DNA of 64,000 nucleotides, taken from the NCBI GenBank assembly GCA_017501255.1, contig JAFVXE010000011.1:1-64000 (forward strand), given 5' to 3'. The position numbers and the translations under genes are program-made. Below are positions 41,052 to 50,076 of the stretch, piece after piece; the first letter of the stretch is position 1; each line of letters starts with the position of its first letter. Source of the DNA: Clostridia bacterium. GTDB taxonomy: Bacteria > Bacillota > Clostridia > Christensenellales > Aristaeellaceae. The notes beneath the pieces are model-generated. The model saw only the letters and a list, made by a program, of their open reading frames with translations. It was not told the DNA's origin and made no database searches.

Positions 41052-41990
41052 TTACACTCCGTAATACTCCCGCATAAATGCCGCTGTCCTGCGAATGCCC
41101 TCCGAAAGCGTAATGGGATTCAGAGCGCCATAGGCTGTTTCGTAACGTTTGATATCCAGATAATTCACCGGTACGTCCACTTTGCGTCCCTCAGTGTAAT
41201 TCACTTTTACGGAAACGCCCAACGTCTGTTCAATGGTATCCAGCACTTGCTTGATACTGGTGCCATATCCACAGCCCAGATTAAAGGTGTGATGTGCATC
41301 CGTTCCGTTGACAATCTTGATAATCCCACGAACTGCATCATCAATATAGATGAAATCCCGCATGACGGAACCATCGCCATAAACCTGAATCTCCTCGCCT
41401 TTCAATGCCTTGTAAGTGAACGTGGTCACAGCGCCCAGAATACCGTTGGGTCGCTGATAAGGCCCGTAAGGATTGGCCAGTCGGATAATCCGGTAATCAA
41501 GACCATGCATATAGTTGTACAGGTACAAAAGCTTTTCAATGGTCACTTTCTGCACGCCATAGGAAGTAATGGGATTGGTCGGCGTTTTTTCATTCAGGGG
41601 ACACTGAACCTCCTTGCCATATACCGTTCCACCCGAGGAAAGAAATACCACCTTCTGAACCTGCTGATGAACGCAGGCTTCAAACAGATTGGCAGACAGG
41701 ATCACATTAGCCTTCAGTTCCTCAGAAATCGCCTGATTGGAATTGGTTGGCATGGTGGTGCTGATCAGGTGATAGACCACCTCATGCCCACGAACCAATG
41801 CTTCATAGTCCGTATCCACTGCCAGGGCTGATTCCACTGGTCTGACATTTTGGAGATGCCTGTCCATGATATTCTGAAAATAGCTTATATCCCGATCCAC
41901 AACAGTGATTTGGTTAGCGGGATCCTTTGCCAGCTCAAACACCAGGTTGGTACCAATGAATCCCGCTGCGCCAAGAAGGATGATCTTCAC
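41052..41990 (-). CDS. NAD-dependent sugar-nucleotide epimerase/dehydratase
   Basis: A 312-residue extended SDR enzyme resembling UDP-glucose/UDP-GlcNAc 4-epimerases. It has NAD loop LLGAAGFIGTNL, LSSGGTVYGKEVQCPLNE with catalytic Ser region, the Tyr-x3-Lys pair in SYGVQKVTIEKLL, RLANPYGPYQRP and GDGSVMRDFIYIDDAVRGI. The exact reaction is not clear. It follows the LoaP gene by 15 bases, so the two are co-transcribed. A good terminator follows. Confidence 0.82.
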   Translation of the reverse strand: MKIILLGAAGFIGTNLVFELAKDPANQITVVDRDISYFQNIMDRHLQNVRPVESALAVDTDYEALVRGHEVVYHLISTTMPTNSNQAISEELKANVILSANLFEACVHQQVQKVVFLSSGGTVYGKEVQCPLNEKTPTNPITSYGVQKVTIEKLLYLYNYMHGLDYRIIRLANPYGPYQRPNGILGAVTTFTYKALKGEEIQVYGDGSVMRDFIYIDDAVRGIIKIVNGTDAHHTFNLGCGYGTSIKQVLDTIEQTLGVSVKVNYTEGRKVDVPVNYLDIKRYETAYGALNPITLSEGIRRTAAFMREYYGV

Positions 41991-42005
41991 AGTTTTTCTC
42001 CATTT

Positions 42006-42560
42006 CTAGTCTTCTTTCATCTGGGACTGAAACCCTTGTTCCTTTGGTTCCAACCAGTCAAAGGCAAGCCAGGTTTTCAGCAGCTGGTTATCAAAACCAA
42101 GGGTAACAAGGCAATTTCTTCTATGTTTATCAACCTTGATAATCTGACCCTCGCAGTCCTTCAAAGGTCCTGAAACAATCCGGATCATCGTTCCTTCCCG
42201 TACCGCCTGCGAAAGGCCGATCTCGCCATTCATTCCGACAACCCATTTGGCAAATGCCAGGTCATCGCCCTTGAGCTGCCATTCATCATTTTTGTAGCGC
42301 AGAATTCGCCGGACATTCCTGAAAAGATAAAACCGATTGATGAAAAAATCAGGCGGGCAGGTGAAAATCAGATATCCCGGCAAAAGCACTTCTGTTTCGT
42401 AGGTTCGCACGCCATTCGTTTGCCTGTGCTTGATTTTCTTGACCGCATATACCTGCAACTCCGGGCAAACCGTTTCAAGCAAATTGGCCGTCTGTGTTTC
42501 TGTGCCCACCGCTACATACAGACAGCCGTAAAGAGGTTCTTTGATATCGTTATCGGTCAC
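42006..42560 (-). CDS. loaP: LoaP-like NusG paralog (transcription antiterminator)
   Basis: A specialised NusG-family elongation factor. The 184-residue protein has an N-terminal NGN domain (YGCLYVAVGTETQTANLLE, TYETEVLLPGYLIF) and a C-terminal KOW domain (VREGTMIRIVSGPLKDCEGQIIKVDKHRR). Residues between are unlike housekeeping NusG. LoaP proteins in Clostridia and Bacillus are encoded next to long polysaccharide or polyketide operons and let RNA polymerase pass internal terminators. Here it is surrounded by polysaccharide genes, several separated by strong terminators. The start codon is GTG at 42560, with GAGGAGG upstream. Confidence 0.88.
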   Translation of the reverse strand: MTDNDIKEPLYGCLYVAVGTETQTANLLETVCPELQVYAVKKIKHRQTNGVRTYETEVLLPGYLIFTCPPDFFINRFYLFRNVRRILRYKNDEWQLKGDDLAFAKWVVGMNGEIGLSQAVREGTMIRIVSGPLKDCEGQIIKVDKHRRNCLVTLGFDNQLLKTWLAFDWLEPKEQGFQSQMKED

Positions 42561-42617
42561 GGAATTCTCCTCCTCAATTGAGCGGCCGAAAGTGTCATAA
42601 CCGTTATTTTCTTTGCT

Positions 42618-42646
42618 ATTATAGTATGATTTCCTGGAATAGTCAA
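42618..42646 (-). promoter_or_regulatory. Promoter of the LoaP-epimerase operon
   Basis: TTGACT (42641-42646), 17 bases, TATAAT (42618-42623) on the minus strand: near-consensus, about 55 bases before the GTG start. Confidence 0.85.
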
Positions 42647-42697
42647 GTTTCGAACCCTTTGCGCACCCGTGGTGTTTCTTTCTGGCAGAAAGCAGCG

Positions 42698-42703
42698 TAT
42701 AAT
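42698..42703 (+). promoter_or_regulatory. -10 element before the class I amidotransferase gene
   Basis: TATAAT on the plus strand, 31 bases before the start codon; no good -35 box at the usual distance (TTTCTT at 17 bases). Confidence 0.45.
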
Positions 42704-42734
42704 ATACTCACGAAATGCAAAAGGGGGAATTCTC

Positions 42735-43469
42735 ATGTCCATGCCATTCATAGGCATTTCTGGAAGCATGAATGATCAGGAAAAACAAGTATTCCTTGTT
42801 CGCGCCTATATGCAGTCGATTCTCAAAGCAGGTGGAATCCCTGTTTTGCTCAGCCCTGATATGGATTCATATGCAATGACAGAATGTCTGCACCAGTTGG
42901 ATGGCCTGTTGCTGGCAGGGGGCGGTGATGTGGAGCCAGTCCATTTTCATGAAACCGCCATCGCAGAGCTTGGTGAAACAACGCCTGTTCGTGACCAATT
43001 CGAACTGTCCATTCTGCCCATGGCCATTGAGAGACAACTGCCTGTGCTTGGCATATGCCGTGGGATTCAGGTGATGAATGTAGCCTTGGGCGGCACGCTG
43101 TATCAGGATCTGCCAACGCAATATTCCTCCGCTCACGCTGCTTTGCTTGTCCATCAGCAGGAAAAACCATACGAAAATGTCTCTCACTCCGTTCATGTGA
43201 AGGCTGATTCACTGTTATTCAGATTGACCCATCAAACACAGTTACAGGTCAATTCCATGCACCATCAGGCAGCAAAACAAATCCCTCCATCTCTCACCGT
43301 TGTTGCCCGTTCTGAGGATGGTGTGGTAGAAGCGCTGGAAAACAAGGGGTACCCTTTCTTTCTGGGAGTACAATGGCATCCGGAACGCCTGGCCGATCCC
43401 CCATCCCAGAACCTCTTCAAAGGATTTGTCCAAGCCTGCAAAGACTACAGGAGGAAGAAAAACCAATGA
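42735..43469 (+). CDS. Peptidase C26 / gamma-glutamyl-gamma-aminobutyrate hydrolase-like protein
   Basis: A class I glutamine-amidotransferase-fold hydrolase that usually cleaves gamma-glutamyl amide bonds, for example in polyamine breakdown (PuuD). The 244-residue protein has PFIGISGSMNDQEKQ, LDGLLLAGGGDVEPVHF, the nucleophile elbow LGICRGIQVMNVALGG with catalytic Cys, and VQWHPERLADP with the His of the triad. The start at 42735 has AAAGGGGG upstream; the longer frame to 42669 would include the promoter. It overlaps the next gene by four bases. The substrate here is unknown. Confidence 0.85.
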   Translation: MSMPFIGISGSMNDQEKQVFLVRAYMQSILKAGGIPVLLSPDMDSYAMTECLHQLDGLLLAGGGDVEPVHFHETAIAELGETTPVRDQFELSILPMAIERQLPVLGICRGIQVMNVALGGTLYQDLPTQYSSAHAALLVHQQEKPYENVSHSVHVKADSLLFRLTHQTQLQVNSMHHQAAKQIPPSLTVVARSEDGVVEALENKGYPFFLGVQWHPERLADPPSQNLFKGFVQACKDYRRKKNQ

Positions 43470-43879
43470 AGCAATATGTATTTCGTCTCCAGCGTGGCGA
43501 TGATCTGTATGAAAGCCTCCATGCCTATTGCAAACAGCAGCATATCCAGGCCGGATACGCTGCTGCCTGTGTAGGTTGTTTGTTGAAAGCCAGCCTCCGG
43601 AGCGCCGATGGCGCAACTGTCTGTAACCTGGAAGAGAGAATGGAGATCGTCAGTCTGACCGGAACCGTTTCGGAAAACCGCTGTCATCTGCATATTTCTC
43701 TCAGCCGGGAGGACTTAAGCGTGATCGGCGGTCACCTGATGCCGGGTTGTATTGTCAACACCACTGCCGAAGTGGTTCTGTGTGAACTCGCCGGCCTTTC
43801 CTTTGCCAAGGAATTCGACCCCGACACTGGCTACAATGAATTGAAAATCATTCCATTGTTGAGCGAAGAATCATTCTGA
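43466..43879 (+). CDS. PPC/DUF296 domain protein
   Basis: A 137-residue single-domain protein of the plant and prokaryote conserved (PPC, formerly DUF296) family. It shows QYVFRLQRGDDLYESLHAYC, IQAGYAAACVGCL and the family core IGGHLMPGCIVNTTAEVVL. In plants this domain is attached to an AT-hook. Bacterial stand-alone members form trimers and their role is not settled. The core glycine-histidine-leucine motif suggests a metal or ligand site. It is translationally coupled (ATGA) to the C26 hydrolase. The 3' end overlaps the convergent EamA gene by 9 bases. Confidence 0.85.
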   Translation: MKQYVFRLQRGDDLYESLHAYCKQQHIQAGYAAACVGCLLKASLRSADGATVCNLEERMEIVSLTGTVSENRCHLHISLSREDLSVIGGHLMPGCIVNTTAEVVLCELAGLSFAKEFDPDTGYNELKIIPLLSEESF

Positions 43880-44788
43880 CACACCAGTCCCCTGCTCGCT
43901 TTTCTTTTGCGGCTCCATTTCACACAAAAGCGCCGCACCAAGCACCAGCACTGCGCCAATGCCCACTGCTAAGGTCATTTTTTCGCCCAGCAGCAAAACC
44001 GACAGCAGAATCGCCACCACCGGGTCCAGATAGCTGAACAAAGCGGCTGTCTGGGCCTTCATATTGGAAACTGCACCAAAATACAACGCATAAGCAACGC
44101 CGGTGTGCACAATGCCAACCAACACCAAGCAAAGTATTGCGCCAACGGACCATGCACCAGGTTCCACCGTTTCTGTCAGCAGCGTATAGGGCAGAATAAC
44201 CGCCGCAGCCGTGCCCAGCTGAACAATGGTTTTTTCATAGGCAGAAATCCCTGTGATCTCTTTATTCATCAACACGACGCTGGCGTACAGCACAGCAGCA
44301 CCAAGGCCAAGCAGGATGCCTTTGCTGTTGCCCGTCCCGCTGATTCCTGCATCAACTACGCCGGATACCAACACCATACCGCACAGGGCAACCAGTACAC
44401 AGACAATTTTTCTGCCGCCAAGGGCTTCCCTAAACAGCAGCGGTGATACCAGCACCACCAGAATGGGGGCCATATAGTAGCACAGAGTTGCAACTGCCAC
44501 AGAGGTATAGCGATAGGCCTCAAACAACAGAATCCAGTTAAAGCCCAGACATACACCGGAAAGCAGCAGCATTCCCCCATTGTTGCGGATGTTTTCCTTT
44601 GACAGACGAATCTTCCGAAGGGCAACGAAAGCCAACAGAAACAACATACCAATCAGCCCGCGGGAAAAAGCGATTAAACCCGATGGCAGCGGAATATATC
44701 TGCGAAAAATTCCGATGGTACCAAAGATCACCATGGACAAAACAAAGGCTGCGTTTGCATTGCCAGCCTCACGATTTGGCTTTTGCAT
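43871..44788 (-). CDS. EamA/DMT-family transporter
   Basis: A 305-residue membrane protein with about ten transmembrane segments in two five-helix repeats, each an EamA domain. Typical features are SRGLIGMLFLLAFVALRK, YRYTSVAVATLCYYMAPILVVLVSP, and the second-repeat SYLDPVVAILLSVLLLGE. Members export amino acids or other metabolites; the substrate cannot be told. The start at 44788 has AAGGAG upstream; ATGs further up lack one. It has its own promoter. Confidence 0.9.
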   Translation of the reverse strand: MQKPNREAGNANAAFVLSMVIFGTIGIFRRYIPLPSGLIAFSRGLIGMLFLLAFVALRKIRLSKENIRNNGGMLLLSGVCLGFNWILLFEAYRYTSVAVATLCYYMAPILVVLVSPLLFREALGGRKIVCVLVALCGMVLVSGVVDAGISGTGNSKGILLGLGAAVLYASVVLMNKEITGISAYEKTIVQLGTAAAVILPYTLLTETVEPGAWSVGAILCLVLVGIVHTGVAYALYFGAVSNMKAQTAALFSYLDPVVAILLSVLLLGEKMTLAVGIGAVLVLGAALLCEMEPQKKSEQGTGVSE

Positions 44789-44810
44789 CCTGATCACTCC
44801 TTGCATCTGG

Positions 44811-44839
44811 ATTGTAGCAGCAGCGAAGGCCGCCAGCAA
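44811..44839 (-). promoter_or_regulatory. Promoter of the EamA transporter gene
   Basis: TTGCTG (44834-44839), 17 bases, TACAAT (44811-44816) on the minus strand. Confidence 0.6.
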
Positions 44840-44874
44840 GACGCCCACCTGTTCTTTTGCTGTTTTCCAAGCTG

Positions 44875-45399
44875 TTACGGTGCGTTGATCGCACCTCGCT
44901 TGCCAATACGGGAGAACACAAAATCGATCAAAGAGGGTTCGTAAGGAATGAAGGTGCCTTCTTTGATCATTTGCTGTATCTCCGCATGGTCTGCCCAGCG
45001 CACTGCCTGCACTTCCTCCGGCTGAAGCCGGAGTTTTTCCAGTTCCACATCATCCTTCTCAATCAGGAACCAATCATCAAAGCCAACGCTGAAATGAAGG
45101 GTGAAAACAGGCCGTGCCTTCTCAAAATCGTACTGAATGCCAACTTCTTCTGCCATTTCCCTGGCAATGGCCTGCTGTGGCGTCTCCCCCTGCTGTGCGC
45201 TGCCGCCAACGGTCACATCCCAAAGGTTGGACCATCCTTCCTTGAAAGGCTGACGCTGCTGAATCAGCATCTGTCCGGCTGCATTAAACAGGCAGCCGTG
45301 CACCACCAGGTGATATTCTCCTTCATTCAGGGGAACGCCCCGTTGATGGATCCGTCCCGTTTTTTGCCTTTGAGCATCATACAAATCCCAGTACTCCAT
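44875..45399 (-). CDS. Nudix hydrolase
   Basis: A 174-residue Nudix protein with the complete box GGSAQQGETPQQAIAREMAEEVGI (written across residues about 70-93), including the metal-binding REXXEE. The N-terminal EYWDLYDAQRQKTGRIHQRG is typical of the Idi-like/YfcD group. The substrate is unknown; isopentenyl isomerase itself is unlikely, as its catalytic Cys motif is not visible. The start at 45399 has GGAGG upstream. It lies right after the terminator of the polysaccharide assembly operon. Confidence 0.85.
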   Translation of the reverse strand: MEYWDLYDAQRQKTGRIHQRGVPLNEGEYHLVVHGCLFNAAGQMLIQQRQPFKEGWSNLWDVTVGGSAQQGETPQQAIAREMAEEVGIQYDFEKARPVFTLHFSVGFDDWFLIEKDDVELEKLRLQPEEVQAVRWADHAEIQQMIKEGTFIPYEPSLIDFVFSRIGKRGAINAP

Positions 45400-45414
45400 G
45401 TTTTCCTCCATTGA

Positions 45415-45442
45415 AAATTCCTCCGGAATCCCGGAGGAATTT
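45415..45442 (-). terminator. Terminator at the end of the polysaccharide assembly operon
   Basis: A perfect 12-bp stem, AAATTCCTCCGG (45415-45426) with CCGGAGGAATTT (45431-45442), loop of four. It lies 19 bases after the radical-SAM reading frame and 15 bases before the Nudix gene; only a short T run follows, so read-through is possible. Confidence 0.75.
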
Positions 45443-45461
45443 CATCTATATTCCCGTTGAT

Positions 45462-47432
45462 TTACAGGTTGATCCACTCACGTACATCCCGCTTGGACTG
45501 TTCCCACGGCACATCGGTGATATCGTCGCAGACGCAGTAGCGGCAGAATGGCGTAGCGTTGCTGAGGAATTCGAATACCTCGTCAGCGCTGGTAGCCTTA
45601 TATACATCCAGCGAATCCATGGGATGAAGCTTGAAGAACTCCTCGGGGCCGTCCGGATTGTCTTCCTTCAGCTTGCGGTTCAGGTTGCGGATATAGGCGG
45701 CAGAGGGGCAGCGATACAGCTTGCCCTGACGCATCTGGGTATTGTCACCGTGGGGGCAGAGCATATGATTGGTGTACATAATGCGCTGGCCAAAGGGATC
45801 CAGACCCTTGCGATAGAAAGTTTCGATCTTGCTGGCGCCAGTGAAGCAGAAGGCGCGCACGCCCTTGTTTTTGGCGTATTCCACCAGTTCCACATAATCC
45901 AGATTGACCGGATAGGCAGAGAACTGCAGCACCACATCCTGCTCCTTCAGGGTCTGCCAGAAGGAATCAGGCATTTTCTTCACCAACAGACCATTGCTGA
46001 CCACATCAATGAAGGTTTCCGGGAAGATAGCACGGGCAGCCACAACGAACTTCTCCACATCGGGATGCAGCAAAGGTTCGCCGCCCAACAGATGCAGGTT
46101 CAGCAGCTTATCGCCAATCAACTCACGCAGGCGGGTCAGGTCAGCTTTGAACACTTCCAGATCAGTAAATTCCTTCTCTGCCAGAGGGGCATAGGTGGAG
46201 CAGCATTTGCAGTTCAGATTGCAGTGCTCGGTCAAATGATAGTCCAGCTTCAGCAGGCAGTTGCGCTTCTGGCTCATCTGCATTGCAATATCCAGACGAT
46301 GGAAGGCCGCCGCCGTATTGGCAGAAGGCTGCGGAAGAATCTTGCGAAGTTTGCTTTTCAGACCCATGGAAATACCTCCCGAATGTTTTTTTCTCTTGGT
46401 TGCTGTATAATCGCCATCATGATTGTTCAGTTGATACTTATCAAGATGATCTGTATAGGCATTTACATAAACACTTGATCGTCCATCCGGCGGATTATGC
46501 CGTTCCCGCAGGAAATCTTCATAGTTTCTGTCCCATCCCATCACTTTGCTGACAAGGCCATAGCCAAGACGCTGGACAGAAAACCGGAACCCACCCAGAT
46601 AGAGCTGCATGAGACCCATTTTGATATAGTCCCATTTGGTGCGTTGTTGACGCTTGATGTGCATTTCATTCCAGTAACTCAGTTCATCAAACCAACCTCG
46701 TTTTTCAAAGTCCACCTTGATGTTTTCTTTCTCAAACAGCGGCTCTACATCCTCACGCACCCACTTGCCACGCACACATCCCCAGGACATACCGGGCTTT
46801 CTGCCATAGTCAAACAGTACGTTCTTGTTTTCCTGATAGAAGTAGAACTTTTTCTTGCAATAGTCGGTTTTGCGGGTGGCGTAGGTTTCCCAGCCCCAGG
46901 GATCGGCTCCCCGCTTCCAGTACTTGCGCATATCCTTGACCCGCCAGATCGCTGCCTGCAAATTCAGACGGTAATGGCAGATGGGATACAGTTCCTGAAA
47001 GCCTTCAAACTCCTCGCTGGGAATCCCCGGCTGCTCCATGCAGGAAAAGTTGAAGCAGGTAATGTCCTTATGGGTACGGATGGCATCTACATAATACTCC
47101 AGCTTGGACTGATCCACCTTGGAACGGAAGAAGAAATCTTCCAGCATAATGAAAACAAATTCTGTCTTGATCTTATTCAGATGACGGATCATCCGTGTGC
47201 CATAGGAAACCTTGGGACGATTCTTGAACATCTCAAAGCACTGAATGTCCCAGCCTTCCCGCTGATAGACCTTGCTTTCGGTATTGAGAATAAAGGGATA
47301 ATTCTTTGCTTCCGGCCAATACCGTTCCAGCAGGGTAAAGAACGGATCCCATAAATCCTCATATGCGTCGCAACTGCACAGCATAATGGTGAAATCCGCA
47401 TTCTCATACCGGGATGACGCCCGTTCGCGCAT
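45462..47432 (-). CDS. Glycosyltransferase-like / radical SAM fused reading frame
   Basis: A 656-residue open frame made of two parts. Residues 1 to about 345 look like a cytoplasmic sugar-transfer domain (FTIMLCSCDAYEDLWDPFF, FVFIMLEDFFF, DPWGWETYATRK); I cannot place it in a named family. From residue 356 a radical SAM domain follows, with C-X3-C-X2-C at 404, 408 and 411 (EHCNLNCKCC), the SAM-binding GGEPLLHPD and later cysteines (CPHGD, RCPS, CRYCVC) that may hold a second cluster. Met356 (46367) is preceded by a perfect GGGAGGT ribosome site, so the radical SAM part may also be made alone. The last gene of the assembly operon. Confidence 0.75.
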   Translation of the reverse strand: MRERASSRYENADFTIMLCSCDAYEDLWDPFFTLLERYWPEAKNYPFILNTESKVYQREGWDIQCFEMFKNRPKVSYGTRMIRHLNKIKTEFVFIMLEDFFFRSKVDQSKLEYYVDAIRTHKDITCFNFSCMEQPGIPSEEFEGFQELYPICHYRLNLQAAIWRVKDMRKYWKRGADPWGWETYATRKTDYCKKKFYFYQENKNVLFDYGRKPGMSWGCVRGKWVREDVEPLFEKENIKVDFEKRGWFDELSYWNEMHIKRQQRTKWDYIKMGLMQLYLGGFRFSVQRLGYGLVSKVMGWDRNYEDFLRERHNPPDGRSSVYVNAYTDHLDKYQLNNHDGDYTATKRKKHSGGISMGLKSKLRKILPQPSANTAAAFHRLDIAMQMSQKRNCLLKLDYHLTEHCNLNCKCCSTYAPLAEKEFTDLEVFKADLTRLRELIGDKLLNLHLLGGEPLLHPDVEKFVVAARAIFPETFIDVVSNGLLVKKMPDSFWQTLKEQDVVLQFSAYPVNLDYVELVEYAKNKGVRAFCFTGASKIETFYRKGLDPFGQRIMYTNHMLCPHGDNTQMRQGKLYRCPSAAYIRNLNRKLKEDNPDGPEEFFKLHPMDSLDVYKATSADEVFEFLSNATPFCRYCVCDDITDVPWEQSKRDVREWINL

Positions 47433-47452
47433 GGTGTTCTCTCCTCAAAGCA

Positions 47453-49000
47453 TTACGCTTGCTTTTTCTTGATAAACCTGCCAACCACAAGATCCAGAAT
47501 ATTCTTCAGCTGAGGATTACGAAGATTCATAAGCAGGAATACCAGATTGGTGACTGCCACCGTGATAACCGCCAGCAGAATTAGCCCAAACAGATTGCTT
47601 TGCCAGTTCCAGACCAGCGGCACAAGAACAAATTGCAAAATGGCATAGGCTACCAATGCTTCCACAATGGTTACCAATGCAAGGCGATAGTAGCTGAAAT
47701 TCTTCTCGCCAAACACTTCACGCCAGATCACATAGGGACGGCCATACATAATAGTGGTACCGATGATCGTACCCGCAAACACACCGGGCAGACCAAACAG
47801 ACGCACCAGAATGATGGATGCCACCAGATTGCCGAAGAAAGCCGCAATGGTCAGCCCCAAGTCTTCCTGATACAGACCTCTGGCATCCCGCAGGATGGTG
47901 ACAGCCTCCAACAATCCATTATATAATACATTAAAGAACAACAAAAAACAAGTCAGGTCATCCAACACCCGGATTTCGCCAAAAGTCATCGCCACAAAAG
48001 GCGGTACCAGAATCACAAAACCGGCAAAAAAGTTCAGATACAGCCATGCGCTGAAAAAACTGTACAGATTGAAAGACTCAATTTGCTTTTCCCGGCTTTC
48101 GATCGCTGTCAGATTGCCAAGACTGGGCAGCATTCCCATAGAGAATGCAGACAGCGCCATGGATCCGATTTTTTTAATGGACAGATAATTGGATACATAC
48201 CCCCATTGCACCACATCCACCATGGTGGACACGATAATGCTGTCCGTCTGGGAAATGCCCAGATTGGCAAGGCGAACCGCAAAGAGAGACTTGGTTTTCT
48301 GAAAAAATTGCTTTCTGCTGGCTGCATCCAGCGGTTTGGGGTTGACTAGCTTTGTTTGCGGATAATGGGTCATAATGTAATGATTCGTCCAGAACACTTT
48401 GACCACATTGAGCAGCAAGTCGGTCAGCAGATACGCCAAAAAGTTGCGTGTCACGATGGTGACCACAATCTGCAGCACAATGGAAACGACCGATGTGATG
48501 ATGCTGATATGGGAAACCTGATAGGCTTTCTGAGCAGCCGTCAAGTAAGCTGTACGGTAGGAAAAGAAATAAGACAGGATGTTCTGGGCCAAGAACACCA
48601 GATAGTACATCCAAAGGTTGGGAATGGGTTCCTGAACCTTGATCAGATTCAGAAAGGGCAAAAAGCCGAGACCCACAACCGATACCATAACAATAATGGC
48701 AATATTGAATTTTCGGTACAGCGCCAGCAGGGACTGAGCTTTTTCATGATCCTCTTCAGCGATGGGCTTATAGAGGAAATACGAAATAGCAGAAAAAATG
48801 CCCATTTCTGCAAAGGAGAACAACAGAACCACATCGCCAAACAGACTGTTCACACCCAGCAGAGCATCGCCGAAATAGATAATGAAAATGTAGCGGGATA
48901 AAAAGCGCAAAATGGAAGGCAGCACATTGTTGATCAAGCCCAGCGAGCTGTTCTTGATCACATTGCCCAGCCGTCCTCCCATGGCGGACTGTTTAGCCAT
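47453..49000 (-). CDS. Wzx-like polysaccharide flippase (first of two)
   Basis: A 515-residue membrane protein of the MOP exporter superfamily with about 12-14 helices. It is expected to flip undecaprenyl-linked repeat units across the membrane. The start reads GRLGNVIKNSSLGLINNVLPSILRFLSRYIFI, typical of Clostridial Wzx proteins. A charged C-terminus (KNILDLVVGRFIKKKQA) ends in the cytoplasm. Start and previous stop overlap by 8 bases with the GT2 gene. A second flippase begins beyond the right edge. Confidence 0.88.
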   Translation of the reverse strand: MAKQSAMGGRLGNVIKNSSLGLINNVLPSILRFLSRYIFIIYFGDALLGVNSLFGDVVLLFSFAEMGIFSAISYFLYKPIAEEDHEKAQSLLALYRKFNIAIIVMVSVVGLGFLPFLNLIKVQEPIPNLWMYYLVFLAQNILSYFFSYRTAYLTAAQKAYQVSHISIITSVVSIVLQIVVTIVTRNFLAYLLTDLLLNVVKVFWTNHYIMTHYPQTKLVNPKPLDAASRKQFFQKTKSLFAVRLANLGISQTDSIIVSTMVDVVQWGYVSNYLSIKKIGSMALSAFSMGMLPSLGNLTAIESREKQIESFNLYSFFSAWLYLNFFAGFVILVPPFVAMTFGEIRVLDDLTCFLLFFNVLYNGLLEAVTILRDARGLYQEDLGLTIAAFFGNLVASIILVRLFGLPGVFAGTIIGTTIMYGRPYVIWREVFGEKNFSYYRLALVTIVEALVAYAILQFVLVPLVWNWQSNLFGLILLAVITVAVTNLVFLLMNLRNPQLKNILDLVVGRFIKKKQA

Positions 49001-50060
49001 GATGGATCACCTGATTCAATCGGTTTTTCTGAGTCGCCAGCCAGATCACCAGCTGCACCAATCCCGGTTTACGGGCTTTCAACAGGCGCTGGAACAAAAG
49101 CGACGTCTGATTATCAGAACGGATCACATCCCTGTGAAGGGCAGACTGCCACGGTTCTTCTTCCAGGAAAGCCCGCACAATCTCCTTGCGTTCCGCCTTG
49201 GTGGTGTGACGGTTGGGCTTGGTTTCGTTGTAGAGAATATCGTAAATGAAACACGCCTCAAGACGAGCCAAACCTTCCTCAATGGCTTCCTCCGCCTGCG
49301 GGCGGCGCTTCATGGTGCGCAGATGGTTAAGCAGGGTTACTTCGTTGTTATAGAAGTCCTTCCAGTAGTTGTGCTGCATGGAGCCATCCACCTGGCGGTA
49401 ATAGATCAGCCGTTCATCCGGCAGGGTGACAATACATTCCGCTTGGGCGACAACAGCATAGGTTGCCATCAGATCCTCGCCCAGCGTTACATTGGTGGCC
49501 ATGGTCTCGTAGACATCTGCCAGAATGGAACGCCTATAGAGCTTACTCCAGACAGAGTGAACCAATCCTTCCCAATGTTCCTTGCGGTTGGCAAACCAAA
49601 TGGGATAGAATTCTTTTTCCAGCCTCTCTCCCTTGAAAACACCGGCGGGAAAATCCCAGACAAAGGGAACCGTTTTACCGCTGCTCCAATAGGAATAAAA
49701 GCTGCAACAAACCAAGTCCGCTTCGTTTTCTGCGGCGGCGTTATAGAGGGTTTCAAACATCTGAGGGGCAGCAAAGTCATCCGCATCCACAAAACCCACA
49801 TAGGGAGCGGTAGCTGCATTCACGCCGGCAATACGGGCAGAGATCAAGCCGCCGTTGGGCTTATGAACCACCTTGACCCGTGCATCTTTGGCAGCGTAGC
49901 CGTCACAGAGCGCAGGGCATCCATCAGGGCTGCCATCATCCACCAGCACAATCTCAATATCTTCCAGCGTTTGTGCAAACAGGCTGTCCACACATTCGGG
50001 CAGATACTTCTCCACATTGTAAATGGGTACCACAACGCTGACTTTGGGCTGAAAACTCAT
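48993..50060 (-). CDS. Family 2 glycosyltransferase
   Basis: An inverting GT-A enzyme that adds a sugar to the lipid-linked repeat unit. The 355-residue protein has the standard opening VSVVVPIYNVEKYLPECVDS, EIVLVDDGSPDG, the HKPNGGLISARIAGVNAA segment and metal-binding YVGFVDADDF near residue 92. The C-terminal about 150 residues are helical, with no membrane span. It lies between a GT4 gene and the flippase in the assembly operon. Donor sugar unknown. Confidence 0.92.
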   Translation of the reverse strand: MSFQPKVSVVVPIYNVEKYLPECVDSLFAQTLEDIEIVLVDDGSPDGCPALCDGYAAKDARVKVVHKPNGGLISARIAGVNAATAPYVGFVDADDFAAPQMFETLYNAAAENEADLVCCSFYSYWSSGKTVPFVWDFPAGVFKGERLEKEFYPIWFANRKEHWEGLVHSVWSKLYRRSILADVYETMATNVTLGEDLMATYAVVAQAECIVTLPDERLIYYRQVDGSMQHNYWKDFYNNEVTLLNHLRTMKRRPQAEEAIEEGLARLEACFIYDILYNETKPNRHTTKAERKEIVRAFLEEEPWQSALHRDVIRSDNQTSLLFQRLLKARKPGLVQLVIWLATQKNRLNQVIHHG

Positions 50061-50076
50061 GGTGTTCCCTCTTTCC

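Noticed and set aside
44875..45399. Isopentenyl diphosphate isomerase
   Set aside because: The start resembles Idi but the catalytic Cys and Glu motifs of Idi are not visible; kept as general Nudix hydrolase.
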